Of a DNA stretch of 64,000 nucleotides, positions 47,745 through 56,668 are shown piece by piece. The notes beneath the pieces are model-generated. The model did no database searches. It had not been told where the DNA came from and saw only the letters and a program-made list of their open reading frames with translations. Source of the DNA: Clostridiales bacterium (GTDB lineage Bacteria > Bacillota > Clostridia > Oscillospirales > CAG-272); NCBI GenBank assembly GCA_003150035.1, contig QALR01000024.1:124001-188000 (forward strand). Direction: 5' to 3'. Made by a program: the position numbers and the translations under genes. Position 1 is the first letter of the stretch. Each line of letters begins with the position of its first letter.

Positions 47745-49037
47745 ATGCAGCTAGAGCTTCTGATTGAAGGACTGAATGCGCCGGAGCGGGACGACAGACT
47801 CGCGGCGCTTACCGAGATCTATGAAATGAGCCGGCGGGGAGAGATCCCGACGCCGGAAAAAACCGATTTTGTCAACAATCATATCCATACGATTTATTCG
47901 TTTTCTCCGTATTCTCCGACCAAGGCGGTTTATATGGCATGGCAGAACGGCCTTGCCACAGCGGGAATCATGGATCATGATTCGCTCTCCGGCGCGAAGG
48001 AATTTCTTGCGGCGGCGGAGATTGTGGGGCTGCCGGTGACCGTCGGTATGGAATGCCGCGCCTCGATGCGGCACACGAGGCTTGACGGACTACGCATCAA
48101 CAATCCCGACCAGAAATCGATTGCTTATGTGGCGCTGCATGGCGTGCCACATCAGAATATCGACATGATCAACAACATTTTTTCCTATTACCGTTTTTGT
48201 CGGAACAAGCGCAACCGAAAAATGTGTGAAGCTATCACGGAGCTGATGCGTCCTTTCGGCATTTCCCTTGATTTTGATCGGGATGTCTATCCGATTTCCA
48301 TGGCGAAGGAGGGCGGCAGCATTACGGAACGCCATATTCTGTTTGCCCTGACCAAAAAAATTACGCAGCGCTATCGCACGCCGGAGGAGGTCGTCTCTTT
48401 TCTGACCGAGGAGATGAAGATTCCGGTTTCGGATAAAGTGAAGCGCCAGATCCTTTCCGGCAGGGATACGCCGGATTTCTATGAGTATGATATTCTCGGC
48501 GCGCTGAAAAGCAATCTTGTGGAAAAATTTTACATTCCCGCGGAGGCGGAATGCCCTGATATTTATGAGCTTGAAAAAATTTGCCGCGAATGCGGTGTTG
48601 TTCTCGCCTATGCCTATCTCGGCGACGTTGGGGTTTCCATTACAGGGGATAAAAAGGCGCAGCGTTTTGAGGACGGATATACCGACCTTTTATTTGCGGA
48701 AATCGAGAGGATTGGGTTCAATGCCGTGACATACATGCCGAGCCGAAATACGGAGGAGCAGCTTCGGGAAATTATGGAGCTTTGTGATACGCACAGGCTG
48801 TTCCAAATTAGCGGCGAGGATATCAATTCTCCCAGACAATCGTTTCTCTGCCATGCCATGAAGGCAGATATGTTTTCTCATTTGTCTGATGCCGCCTATG
48901 CGCTCATCGGGCATGAAAAGGAAGCAACAAAGGACCTTGATCGCGCGATGTTCTCGCCTGCTGTGTGCCGTGAAATGCCGAATCTGAGAGAAAGGTGTGC
49001 TTATTACAAGAAAAAGGCTTTGGAGTCCTGCTCATAA
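47745..49037 (+). CDS. PHP-domain phosphoesterase
   Basis: The 430-residue protein has a PHP metal-dependent hydrolase core: NNHIHTIYSFSPYSPTKAV near 44-62 (H-x-H), MDHDSLSGAKEF near 76-87, VGMECR near 101-106, and later histidines (ALHGVPHQN). A middle helical insert (about 145-260) and a C-terminal ISGEDINSPRQSF stretch complete the barrel. PHP enzymes hydrolyse phosphate esters using two or three metals; the substrate is unknown. It begins 18 bases after the aldolase-dehydrogenase stop with GAGAGGAG ahead, and the operon ends just after it, which suggests a sugar-phosphate substrate. Confidence 0.8.
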   Translation: MQLELLIEGLNAPERDDRLAALTEIYEMSRRGEIPTPEKTDFVNNHIHTIYSFSPYSPTKAVYMAWQNGLATAGIMDHDSLSGAKEFLAAAEIVGLPVTVGMECRASMRHTRLDGLRINNPDQKSIAYVALHGVPHQNIDMINNIFSYYRFCRNKRNRKMCEAITELMRPFGISLDFDRDVYPISMAKEGGSITERHILFALTKKITQRYRTPEEVVSFLTEEMKIPVSDKVKRQILSGRDTPDFYEYDILGALKSNLVEKFYIPAEAECPDIYELEKICRECGVVLAYAYLGDVGVSITGDKKAQRFEDGYTDLLFAEIERIGFNAVTYMPSRNTEEQLREIMELCDTHRLFQISGEDINSPRQSFLCHAMKADMFSHLSDAAYALIGHEKEATKDLDRAMFSPAVCREMPNLRERCAYYKKKALESCS

Positions 49038-49040
49038 CCT

Positions 49041-49118
49041 TAGGGAATGTTCCCGCCGCTTCGGCGGCGGGGTTCTTTTTTTGCCTCTTGCCACGCCGTA
49101 TGACGGGTGGCCCTTTAT
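49041..49118. repeat. Dispersed intergenic hairpin repeat, copy B
   Basis: Directly after the PHP stop the plus strand reads CCTTAGGGAATGTTC, a GC stem, CTTTTTTTGCCTCTTGCCACGCCG and ATGACGGGTGGCCC. It shares the CTTAGG-ATGT opening with copies A and C and the CTTGCC-CGCC-ATGAC part with copy A. Confidence 0.55.
49052..49082 (+). terminator. Intrinsic terminator of the sorE operon
   Basis: CCCGCCGC / GCGGCGGG around a TTCG tetraloop, then GTTCTTTTTTT. It lies within repeat copy B, 14 bases after the PHP stop. Confidence 0.92.
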
Positions 49119-49338
49119 TGAAAAAATATAAAAAGCCGGGCTTGGGGTATCTGCGTGTAGCGGATACTCCAAGTTGGCATATGGTGGAAAACAATAAAGG
49201 GATTCAGAAAAAGAGAATGCTGGACGGAATGGATACAATGTCAAAAAAGACAAAATAACGAAGGACCGCAGGATCTGTGGACTATATGAAACGGCAGGTT
49301 TCAAGTGACATAAAGGAAAGTTAAAAAGCTTGTACGGC
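49119..49338. other. Intergenic stretch before the LytTR regulator
   Basis: Non-coding. A frame of some 85 codons crosses it without a ribosome site. CTTGGGGTATC...GATACTCCAAG (about 49141-49173) is an inverted repeat of about ten pairs. Nothing else was recognised. Confidence 0.35.
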
Positions 49339-49367
49339 TTTACAAAGCGTGATGTTTGGTATATAAT
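49339..49367 (+). promoter_or_regulatory. Promoter for the LytTR two-component operon
   Basis: TTTACA and TATAAT have a 17-base spacer. Confidence 0.7.
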
Positions 49368-49419
49368 ATATATGATTCAGTCTGTATGCAATCAAAAGCT
49401 GATTCAGGGGCGGAAATCT

Positions 49420-50139
49420 ATGAAATTCCATATCGCGATCTGTGACGACGAACAGGGTCAAATTGAATATTTGAAAAGAACCGTTCAGAAATGGGCGGCA
49501 AAGCGGGAATATTGCTGCGATATTTCCGCGTTCTCCCGCGCGGAGGCCTTTTTGTTTGAATACAGTGAAAATGACGCCTATGATATTCTTCTTTTAGATA
49601 TTGAAATGGGAAAAATGAACGGCGTGGAATTAGCCCGCGCGGTGCGCGAGAAAAACCGTCATATTCAGATTGTGTTTATTACAGGATATCCGGATTTTAT
49701 GGCGGAGGGCTTTGAGGTTTCCGCTCTGCATTATCTTCTGAAGCCCGTAGGGGAAGAAAAGCTGTTTTCCGTGCTTGACCGTGCGGTGCAGAATCTCGGA
49801 GATACTCCACGGTATGTGACCTTGCCTGTCGGAAAAGGAATGAGACGTATCGCTGAACGGGAGATCCGGTATGCAGAGTCGGACGGGCATTATATTCTGC
49901 TGCATATCAAAGAGGAGACGCTTCGGATGCGTATGACCATTCCGGAGCTTGAAAAGGAACTCGGTGACGCTTTTTTCCGTTCTTCACGTTCGTTTGTCGT
50001 GGGCTTTTTCTATGTGGCGCGCATTACGAAAAGTTCGGTATTTCTGGACGACGGTACGGAGCTGCCGCTTGGCAGGGGGCTATATCAGACGATTTATCAG
50101 AAATGGATGGAATATTTCAAAGGAAACGGATATGTTTGA
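49420..50139 (+). CDS. LytTR-family response regulator (AgrA/LytR type)
   Basis: The 239-residue protein has a receiver domain (HIAICDDEQGQIEYL near 4-18 with the acidic pair, phospho-acceptor Asp in DILLLDIEMGKMNGVEL near 57, VFITGY, and the lysine in LLKPVGEEKL near 108) and a C-terminal LytTR DNA-binding domain (about 135-235, IRYAESDGHYILLHI ... FFRSSRSFVV ... LPLGRG). Such regulators bind direct repeats of a short motif and often control peptide, toxin or biofilm genes. The start at 49420 matches the domain border. It overlaps the kinase gene by eight bases. Confidence 0.92.
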   Translation: MKFHIAICDDEQGQIEYLKRTVQKWAAKREYCCDISAFSRAEAFLFEYSENDAYDILLLDIEMGKMNGVELARAVREKNRHIQIVFITGYPDFMAEGFEVSALHYLLKPVGEEKLFSVLDRAVQNLGDTPRYVTLPVGKGMRRIAEREIRYAESDGHYILLHIKEETLRMRMTIPELEKELGDAFFRSSRSFVVGFFYVARITKSSVFLDDGTELPLGRGLYQTIYQKWMEYFKGNGYV

Positions 50140-50794
50140 AAAAAAGAAGGAAAAGTATATAGAGTATCAGCGTTCGCTTATTGAGCAGCATTATAAGGAG
50201 ATTGAAAACATATATACGCAGATGCGTGCATGGCGTCACGATTACCATAATCATATACAGGCGCTGTATGCATATCTGATGAACGGGGAGACAGAGAAAG
50301 CTATCGCTTTTCTCGGTGAAATCAATGAAAGCCTTATGACGGTGGACATGGTTGTAAAAACAGGGAACACCATGGCGGACGCTATTCTGAACAGTAAAAT
50401 TTCGATGATGAAAACAAAGGAAATTGCCGTCAATGCTGTCGCCAAAGTACCGGCTGTTCTTCCTTTTTCTGATATTGACCTCTGTATTATCATTGGAAAT
50501 TGTCTGGACAATGCCATGGAAGCTTGTGAAAAGCTGCCGCCGGAAGAGCGCTTTGTGCGGATTTATATCGGGGTTCAAAACGGAAAAGTCCTTTACATGT
50601 CCTTTACCAATTCTGATGGCGCGAAAAAAATTCCTGTGGGGGGACGTTTTCTTTCTGATAAAGGGGCTTCTCACGGGCTAGGGCTCACGCGCATGGATCG
50701 CTTGGTGGAAAAATACAACGGCTATCTTACCCGTGCGAGCGAGGACGGCGGCTTTACCACGGAAATTCTTTTACCGCTTCTTCCCATAACTTAG
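50132..50794 (+). CDS. Soluble GHKL histidine kinase (AgrC-type, no membrane sensor)
   Basis: The 220-residue protein has a coiled-coil start (EKYIEYQRSLIEQHYKEIENIYTQMR), the phospho-acceptor histidine in RAWRHDYHNHIQALYAYL near 29-46, an N-box IIIGNCLDNAMEACE near 121-135, and a G-box SHGLGLTRMDRLVEKYNG near 181-198. These are the DHp and ATPase parts of AgrC-like kinases. The usual six-helix N-terminal sensor is absent: the ATG overlaps the regulator gene, so it cannot be upstream. It would sense a cytosolic cue or dock with a membrane partner such as the ABC transporter encoded next. Confidence 0.87.
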   Translation: MFEKKKEKYIEYQRSLIEQHYKEIENIYTQMRAWRHDYHNHIQALYAYLMNGETEKAIAFLGEINESLMTVDMVVKTGNTMADAILNSKISMMKTKEIAVNAVAKVPAVLPFSDIDLCIIIGNCLDNAMEACEKLPPEERFVRIYIGVQNGKVLYMSFTNSDGAKKIPVGGRFLSDKGASHGLGLTRMDRLVEKYNGYLTRASEDGGFTTEILLPLLPIT

Positions 50795-50887
50795 GGGCAT
50801 GTCTCCACCGCTCCGGCGGATTCCTTTTCGCATTCAGCAGGGGCTAGGGCCCTCTGCTGAATCAATCACTTTGCGGCTGATTCAGCT
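50790..50887. repeat. Dispersed intergenic hairpin repeat, copy C
   Basis: Right after the kinase stop the plus strand reads CTTAGGGGCATGTC, a CCGC/GCGG dyad, CCTTTTCGCATTCAGCAGG and GGCTAGGGCCC. ATTCAGCAG pairs with CTGCTGAAT, and GCTGAATCA pairs with TGATTCAGC further on, so two alternative long hairpins are possible. Confidence 0.6.
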
Positions 50888-50894
50888 CTTATAT

Positions 50895-50921
50895 AAAATC
50901 CCGGATAACCGGGATTTTTTT
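50895..50921 (+). terminator. Intrinsic terminator after the two-component genes
   Basis: AATCCCGG / CCGGGATT with an ATAA loop, followed by TTTTT. Confidence 0.85.
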
Positions 50922-50988
50922 GTGATGTACTTTTCATGCCTGAAAAGGCTCTTTTTGTGCCTAAAATATTTTATATGCCCGATGGATA

Positions 50989-50997
50989 TGCTATGAT
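50989..50997 (+). promoter_or_regulatory. Possible extended -10 promoter for the ABC exporter pair
   Basis: TGCTATGAT is an extended -10 element 25 bases ahead of the start codon; no good -35 box is present, as expected for activator-dependent control. Confidence 0.4.
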
Positions 50998-51022
50998 AAA
51001 AACACGAAGAAGGGAGGCTTAT

Positions 51023-52885
51023 ATGAAACAAAAAGAACGTAAAAAAACAACGGCACGCAAGCCGAAATATGGATTTTTTTCCTGTGTTGCGTATAGCCTT
51101 GGCGTGATGTGGAAGAGCTCTAAGGGCACTGCCGTTTCCGCGGTAGCGGTGATCCCCGTTTCTCTTGCTCTTTATGCCATTGGCCTATACATGCCGAGCA
51201 TTCTTTTAAGAGAGCTTGAGCTTGGCGACGCGTTTTTTCGTATTGTATGGCTCATATTCGCGCTGGTGGGGGCACAGCTTGTTTTTTCTCTGATAAAACA
51301 GTATATCGATATCAAGCGTTCGGATGCTGAGCATGTTGTTGTGAATGAAATGCTCTATGACCTGCGTGCGCGCCGCCGCGATATGGATTATTTTCTCAGA
51401 TTGGATCCGGAAAACGAGCAGATCATAACACGGGCTGAGACGGCGGTCCGCGATAACCATACAGCAGGGGTGCATTTTATCGAATACTGCTCCAATATGC
51501 TCCTTCATATTTTGAGCTTTGTGCTTTTTGGGGCCGTCATTTCTACGATAAGCCCTTGGATTCTGCTGCTTTTGATAGCGGGCTGCCTTATCAATTACTA
51601 TATGGCAAAATGGCAGCAGAGACAGAACTATAAGACGAGGGACAAGCGTAACGCAATTAATAAAAAGTGGCTTTATCTGACATGGGCGGTCTCCACGGAT
51701 CTTGGATATGGCAAGGAGATCCGCCTTTTTCACTTCGGCGATTTTTTTGATAAGTTGATTGCTAAGCTCAAAGGAGAGTGGTATTCCGAATATGAGAAGG
51801 TGGAAAAGCGGTCTTTCCTTGTTTCCCTGGTCAGCTTTTTCATTGTGTTGATTCGAGACGGCGTCGCCTATGCGTTTTTGATCTGGCTTGCGGTGGATGG
51901 GAGAATCGATTCGGCGCAGTTTGTCCTTTACTTTTCTGCCATCTCACAGATTTCAGGCTTTGTGGCGGGAATTCTGAATACATGGTCGCGTATGCACGAA
52001 GGCGCACTTGGCGTTTCCGACTATCGGGAGTTCTTTGACATCCGGGATATGCTCAACCGTGCAGACGGTATTCCGCTGCCCGATGCTAAAGCGGTGTCGA
52101 TTGAATTCCGCAATGTGAGCTACCGCTATCCCACAGGAGATAAAAAGATTCTCGACAATATCAGCTTTCATATCCGCGCAGGAGAAAAAGTCGCCCTTGT
52201 CGGTGTGAACGGCGCGGGAAAGACCACGATGACCATGTTGATGTGCGGACTGCTCGTGCCGGACGAGGGAGAGGTTCTGATTGACGGGCATTCTGTTTAT
52301 GAATACAACAGAGATGAGCTTTACAAAATGTTTTCACTGGTTCCCCAGAAGTATTCGCTGATGCCGGTTTCCATTGCGGAAAACATTGCCATTGTAGATA
52401 GGGAAGCAGGGGAGCGCATTGACACACAAAAGCTTGAGCGATGCATTCGGATGGCGGGCCTGGAGGAAAAAGTATCTGCTCTGCCGAAGGGTGTAGAGAC
52501 GCCGCTGAACCGTCAGATCAACGAGGAGGCAACGGATCTTTCCGGCGGAGAAATTCAAAAGCTACTTTTGGCGAGAGCCATATACCGGGATGCCAAAATT
52601 CTGATACTGGATGAGCCGACCGCGGCGCTCGATCCCATCGCAGAGGATGCGATGTATCGCAGATATGATGAGATTTCAAGCTCTTCCACCTCTATTTTTA
52701 TTTCGCACCGCCTTGCTTCCACCCGCTTTTGCGACCGAATCTTTTTTCTTGACGGAGCCTGCATTGCCGAGCAGGGCACGCATGACTCCCTGATGGAAAT
52801 GGGCGGGAAGTATCGGCAGCTTTTCGACGTGCAGGCAAAATATTATAAGGAGGCCTCTGAAAATGAAACAGAAACGAACGTTTAA
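51023..52885 (+). CDS. ABC exporter half-transporter, first subunit
   Basis: The 620-residue protein has a six-helix type IV exporter membrane domain (about 30-345) and a nucleotide-binding domain: Walker A GVNGAGKTT near 393-401, Q-loop SLVPQKYSL, signature LSGGEIQKL near 504, Walker B ILILDEPTAALDP near 526, H-loop SHRLAS near 557. It should pair with the next gene product as a heterodimer that exports peptides, lipids or drugs. The ATG at 51023 has GGGAGG ahead. Its stop lies 23 bases inside the next gene. The nearby LytTR/GHKL pair may control it. Confidence 0.92.
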   Translation: MKQKERKKTTARKPKYGFFSCVAYSLGVMWKSSKGTAVSAVAVIPVSLALYAIGLYMPSILLRELELGDAFFRIVWLIFALVGAQLVFSLIKQYIDIKRSDAEHVVVNEMLYDLRARRRDMDYFLRLDPENEQIITRAETAVRDNHTAGVHFIEYCSNMLLHILSFVLFGAVISTISPWILLLLIAGCLINYYMAKWQQRQNYKTRDKRNAINKKWLYLTWAVSTDLGYGKEIRLFHFGDFFDKLIAKLKGEWYSEYEKVEKRSFLVSLVSFFIVLIRDGVAYAFLIWLAVDGRIDSAQFVLYFSAISQISGFVAGILNTWSRMHEGALGVSDYREFFDIRDMLNRADGIPLPDAKAVSIEFRNVSYRYPTGDKKILDNISFHIRAGEKVALVGVNGAGKTTMTMLMCGLLVPDEGEVLIDGHSVYEYNRDELYKMFSLVPQKYSLMPVSIAENIAIVDREAGERIDTQKLERCIRMAGLEEKVSALPKGVETPLNRQINEEATDLSGGEIQKLLLARAIYRDAKILILDEPTAALDPIAEDAMYRRYDEISSSSTSIFISHRLASTRFCDRIFFLDGACIAEQGTHDSLMEMGGKYRQLFDVQAKYYKEASENETETNV

Positions 52886-54701
52886 GGAAAATGTTTCGAT
52901 GATCCTGCGCGGCTATCGGATTATCTACCGGATTGCTCCGCGCTATGTCCGATGGAACATTGCCGCCGCCGTTTTCGGACTGTTTGCCCCCTATTTTTCT
53001 CTTTATATGTCTTCACTTGTCATCAATGAGCTTGCGGTTTCGCGGGATATGGGGCGGCTTCTGCTGCTTGCCGGCATCACGGTAGGCGGACTGTTTTTGC
53101 TGAACCTGATAAACCGATTGATTGTCGGGCGCAGAAATGTATACGGCTCCGATTCATGGAATCAAGACGCGCTTTTTTATCTGAAACAGGAAAATAAAAT
53201 GCAGTACGCCCATTTGGAGAATCCGGAAGTTATCCTTTTGCATGAAAAAATCTATGCTGCCAAAAATGCAACCGGAGGCGGGCTTCCCATCCTGTTTTGG
53301 AATATCAACACGTTGATATCTAGCGTCGGGAATATAATTTTTTCCATATCGCTTACCATTACGCTTTTTGTTTCTCATGTTGACGGAGGGCCCGCCGGAT
53401 TTCTTGGCTTTGTCAACTCTCCCTATTCGGTTGGCGCTGTGGTATTGTTGATTGCTGTCAATGCCGTTATTGCCATCGTTGCCACCAATCAGGAAACGCG
53501 TAAGGTCACCGCGGCGTGGCAGAGTCTTGCGTCGGTAAACAGTCGTTATTCTGCATTTAATAAAATCTGGGGGAATGATGCTTATATTTTCAATATGCAC
53601 CGTATCGTTCGGCGCGAGGAGGCGAAGCTTCGCCGGCCGCCCTATATTTCGCAGGCGCAAAAGTATAAGCTGCGGTACGGCACCCTTCGCACGATCTGGA
53701 ATCATGTGATGACGGCGGCGCTCTTTGTCTATGTTGCGGCAAAAGCCTATCTTGGCGCTTTTGGCATCGGAAACTTTGTGCTTTACCGCGGTACGATAGC
53801 CAAATTTGTTGAGGGGGTTGCCGGAATTGCCGAAGTGATGGGACGTTTGATGCAAAACAATGAGACGCTTGCCGACGTATTTCACTTTCTTGATCTGCCG
53901 GATTCTCAGTACCACGGCACACTTTCCGTGGAAAAGCGGGATGATATCGATTATGAGATTGAATTTCGTGATGTCGGTTTTCGGTATCCGCGCAGTGACA
54001 CGTGGGCCTTGCGTCATGTTTCCTTGAAATTCAAGGTAGGCGAGCGTATGGCTATTGTCGGCATGAACGGCAGTGGAAAAACTACGCTTATCAAGCTTTT
54101 ATGCAGGCTGTATGATCCTACAGAGGGAAAGATCCTTCTCAACGGAATCGATATTACGCGTTATCGGTACGACGAGTATATGAGGCTTTTTTCTGTTGTA
54201 TTTCAGGATTATAAGCTATTCTCCTTCACCATTGCGCAGAATGTTTCGGCACAGCTTGCGGATGACAGAGAAGAGGTCCTTTCCTGTCTTGCCCGTGCGG
54301 GGCTTTCAGAACGAATTCATGAGATGAAGAAGGGAGCGGATACCGCGCTAGGGCGGGATTATGAAAATGATGGCATCGATATCTCCGGCGGTGAAGCGCA
54401 GAAAATTGCCATCGCCAGAGCGCTGTATAAGAAAGCGCCATTCATCATTTTGGATGAGCCGACCGCCGCGCTTGATCCTCTTGCAGAGGCTGAGGTTTAC
54501 AGTCGGTTCAACGAGATTGCAGAGAATAAGACCGCCATTTATATCAGCCATCGTCTTTCCTCTTGCCGGTTTTGTGACAGAATTGTTGTTTTTCATAACG
54601 GAGAACTTATCCAAAGCGGCACGCACGACACGCTTGTGTCGGAGGAAAACGGAAAATATTACGAGCTTTGGCATGCGCAGGCGCAGTATTATACGGAATA
54701 G
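52863..54701 (+). CDS. ABC exporter half-transporter, second subunit
   Basis: The 612-residue protein repeats the plan of the previous gene: six membrane helices (about 25-330) and an ATP-binding domain with Walker A GMNGSGKTT near 400, signature ISGGEAQKI near 506, Walker B FIILDEPTAALDP near 527, and SHRLSSCRF. The 23-base overlap shows coupled translation. Both subunits have the canonical glutamate after Walker B, so both ATP sites may be active. It probably exports an unidentified peptide or lipid; no precursor peptide gene was seen close by. Confidence 0.92.
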   Translation: MKQKRTFKENVSMILRGYRIIYRIAPRYVRWNIAAAVFGLFAPYFSLYMSSLVINELAVSRDMGRLLLLAGITVGGLFLLNLINRLIVGRRNVYGSDSWNQDALFYLKQENKMQYAHLENPEVILLHEKIYAAKNATGGGLPILFWNINTLISSVGNIIFSISLTITLFVSHVDGGPAGFLGFVNSPYSVGAVVLLIAVNAVIAIVATNQETRKVTAAWQSLASVNSRYSAFNKIWGNDAYIFNMHRIVRREEAKLRRPPYISQAQKYKLRYGTLRTIWNHVMTAALFVYVAAKAYLGAFGIGNFVLYRGTIAKFVEGVAGIAEVMGRLMQNNETLADVFHFLDLPDSQYHGTLSVEKRDDIDYEIEFRDVGFRYPRSDTWALRHVSLKFKVGERMAIVGMNGSGKTTLIKLLCRLYDPTEGKILLNGIDITRYRYDEYMRLFSVVFQDYKLFSFTIAQNVSAQLADDREEVLSCLARAGLSERIHEMKKGADTALGRDYENDGIDISGGEAQKIAIARALYKKAPFIILDEPTAALDPLAEAEVYSRFNEIAENKTAIYISHRLSSCRFCDRIVVFHNGELIQSGTHDTLVSEENGKYYELWHAQAQYYTE

Positions 54702-54970
54702 AGCAAAGAGTCGCCTTGACTTTCGGGTTCTGCTTATTCTGTAATCTGCTTTAGCATAGAAGGCTTTGGTTCCAAAATGTCGATGCAGTATGTGAATACC
54801 ATTTATTGCAGTTTATGAAAAGACTTTGTTTTTGTATAAATTCCCGTCGCCTGCAAATACTATGGGTGACAATCAAAGTTTGGAGAAAAAGGCAGCGAGC
54901 AAGCACATTTTATGCGCTTTCAGTCCCGCCGGACACATGCCGTTTTTCCGAATGACGGAAAGGATCAGAT

Positions 54971-55588
54971 ATGAAAACGAAACGATTCATAAAAATACTT
55001 TCACTTACGCTTATTCTGATTGCCGTATGGCAGTCGGCCGTTTTTGCCGCCGGAGGAATCCGGTATACGGTGAAGTCCGGAGATTCCATGTGGAAAATTG
55101 CCGTGCAATATGAGATCGGACTTTCGGAAATTATCGAGGCAAATCCGCAGATTGCAAATCCGGATTTAATCTATCCCGGACAGATTTTGATCATTCCGCA
55201 GATCGAGGCGTCGGTGCTTTCCTTTGAGGAAGAAGTGGTAAGGCTCACCAACGAAAAGCGGGCCGCCTATGGCCTGCCTGCCTTGACGATCAACTGGGAG
55301 CTTTCACGGGTAGCAAGGTATAAATCGCAGGATATGCACGACATCGGTTATTTTTCTCATACGAGTCCAACCTATGGTTCACCTTTTGAAATGATGAAAG
55401 ATTTTGGAATTTCCTACCGTGCTGCCGGTGAAAATATTGCCCGCGGACAGACAACGCCGGAAATGGTGGTAAATGCTTGGTGGAATTCCTCAGGGCACAG
55501 ACAAAACATGCTGAATGCCTCTTATACGCAGATTGGGGTCGGATATGTCGCCGACGGCCATTATTGGACGCAAATGTTCATCGGATAA
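54971..55588 (+). CDS. Secreted LysM-CAP domain protein
   Basis: The 205-residue protein has a signal peptide (FIKILSLTLILIAVWQSAVFAAG), one LysM repeat near 32-76 (YTVKSGDSMWKIAVQYEIGLSEIIEANPQI ... PGQILIIPQ), and a C-terminal CAP/SCP domain near 90-205 with YFSHTSPTYGSPFEMM, AGENIARG, and SSGHRQNMLNASYTQIGVG. LysM binds peptidoglycan; the CAP fold of YkwD type is of uncertain activity. The layout resembles spore-coat or wall proteins of Clostridia. AAAGGA precedes the start. It has no operon partner. Confidence 0.9.
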   Translation: MKTKRFIKILSLTLILIAVWQSAVFAAGGIRYTVKSGDSMWKIAVQYEIGLSEIIEANPQIANPDLIYPGQILIIPQIEASVLSFEEEVVRLTNEKRAAYGLPALTINWELSRVARYKSQDMHDIGYFSHTSPTYGSPFEMMKDFGISYRAAGENIARGQTTPEMVVNAWWNSSGHRQNMLNASYTQIGVGYVADGHYWTQMFIG

Positions 55589-55618
55589 AAAACAGCCGCT
55601 TATTACGGCTGTTTTTTA
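55587..55618. terminator. Bidirectional terminator between CAP and epimerase genes
   Basis: AAAAAACAGCCG / CGGCTGTTTTTT with a seven-base loop between convergent genes; it overlaps the end of the epimerase frame by three bases. Confidence 0.88.
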
Positions 55619-56461
55619 CAATATGGAAATAGAATAGGAAAACCGGAATTCACTTGACGGAGCAAGGCTGTTGATATACGGCTTCTCTTCGATTTTTCCG
55701 GATACGGTGGGACTGTCACAGATGCCGTGCCATGGTTCTATGCAGACGAACGGCGCGCCCGGCTTTGCCCAGAGCCCCACAAACGGAACCCTGTCGAAAT
55801 CCATTCTCAGCAGCTCCCGTCCGGTTTTTGACACGATCTTTGCCGAAGTGCTAGAAAGATTCGGAAAGAAAAGCGCATCGTGGTCAAACAGATGCTCGGT
55901 TATTTCTATGGACTTGCGGTGCTTTGCGAGCGTTTTTTCACCGCAGGCAAGTCCAGATTCATCGAAAAGCAGCGTCGTGAAGGTTTCGTATTCCGAAAAT
56001 TTGACAAAATCACCGATGGCAATCTGAAAGGCGGGATGTGCGCCGAGAGAGAAATACATCTCCTCATTTCCCAAGTTTTTGACGATATGGAGGACGCGTA
56101 GAGTCGCTTTGTCCAACGTATACCACACTGTCAGCGCGAAATCAAACGGATATACGCGATGGGTTTCCTCGCTAGATTCCAAACGAAATGACGCTTCCGT
56201 ATCGGAAGCCGCAAGTATCTCAAATTGGCTTTTTCGCGCGAATCCGTGCTTGGGGAGATAGTATTTTTTGTCGTGATAAAGAAAGCTGTCGGAGAGGAGC
56301 CTGCCTGTGATCGGAAAGAGAATGGGGGATTGTCCGCTCCAAATGGACGGATCGCCCTGCCACAGATATTCTCTGCCGGATTCGTTGCTCATCACTCCGG
56401 AAAGCTCTGCGCCGTAAGGCTTGACTTTCACGGTAAGCTGCTTGTTTTTTAGAATAATCAT
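55616..56461 (-). CDS. Aldose 1-epimerase family protein (LacX-like)
   Basis: The 281-residue cytosolic protein is a beta-sandwich aldose epimerase relative: LTVKVKPYGAELSGV near 7-21, FPITGRL near 50, LPKHGFARKSQFEI near 69-82, SLGAHPAFQIAIG near 139-151 and the C-terminal CIEPWHGICD near 241. The histidines of HGFAR and AHPAF are the expected catalytic pair. LacX/YihR-type proteins interconvert anomers of hexoses or related sugars. The start at 56461 is chosen because GGGGG lies four bases ahead. It stands alone with its own promoter. Confidence 0.85.
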   Translation of the reverse strand: MIILKNKQLTVKVKPYGAELSGVMSNESGREYLWQGDPSIWSGQSPILFPITGRLLSDSFLYHDKKYYLPKHGFARKSQFEILAASDTEASFRLESSEETHRVYPFDFALTVWYTLDKATLRVLHIVKNLGNEEMYFSLGAHPAFQIAIGDFVKFSEYETFTTLLFDESGLACGEKTLAKHRKSIEITEHLFDHDALFFPNLSSTSAKIVSKTGRELLRMDFDRVPFVGLWAKPGAPFVCIEPWHGICDSPTVSGKIEEKPYINSLAPSSEFRFSYSISIL

Positions 56462-56509
56462 GTTTCCCCCCATGTGACGCGTGTCTATAAGTTATCGTTT
56501 ATTATTTTT

Positions 56510-56538
56510 ATCATATCTCATTTTTTATCATTTGTCAA
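56510..56538 (-). promoter_or_regulatory. Promoter for the aldose epimerase gene
   Basis: On the minus strand TTGACA and TATGAT have a 17-base spacer. Confidence 0.8.
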
Positions 56539-56668
56539 CAAATTCCATCTGGATTTTTGATAAAAGCCCTTGATTTTTATGAAAAAAGAGGGAGCGGCAC
56601 AGGGAAACCTTTGTGATCGAATATCGGGGCCTTTTTCGTGCGTACTGCCCGGAAAATCGAAAAAGGTC

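Noticed and set aside
49041..50921. CRISPR array around the hairpin repeats
   Set aside because: The copies are nearly two kilobases apart, not regularly spaced, and differ from each other; there are no spacers and no cas genes.
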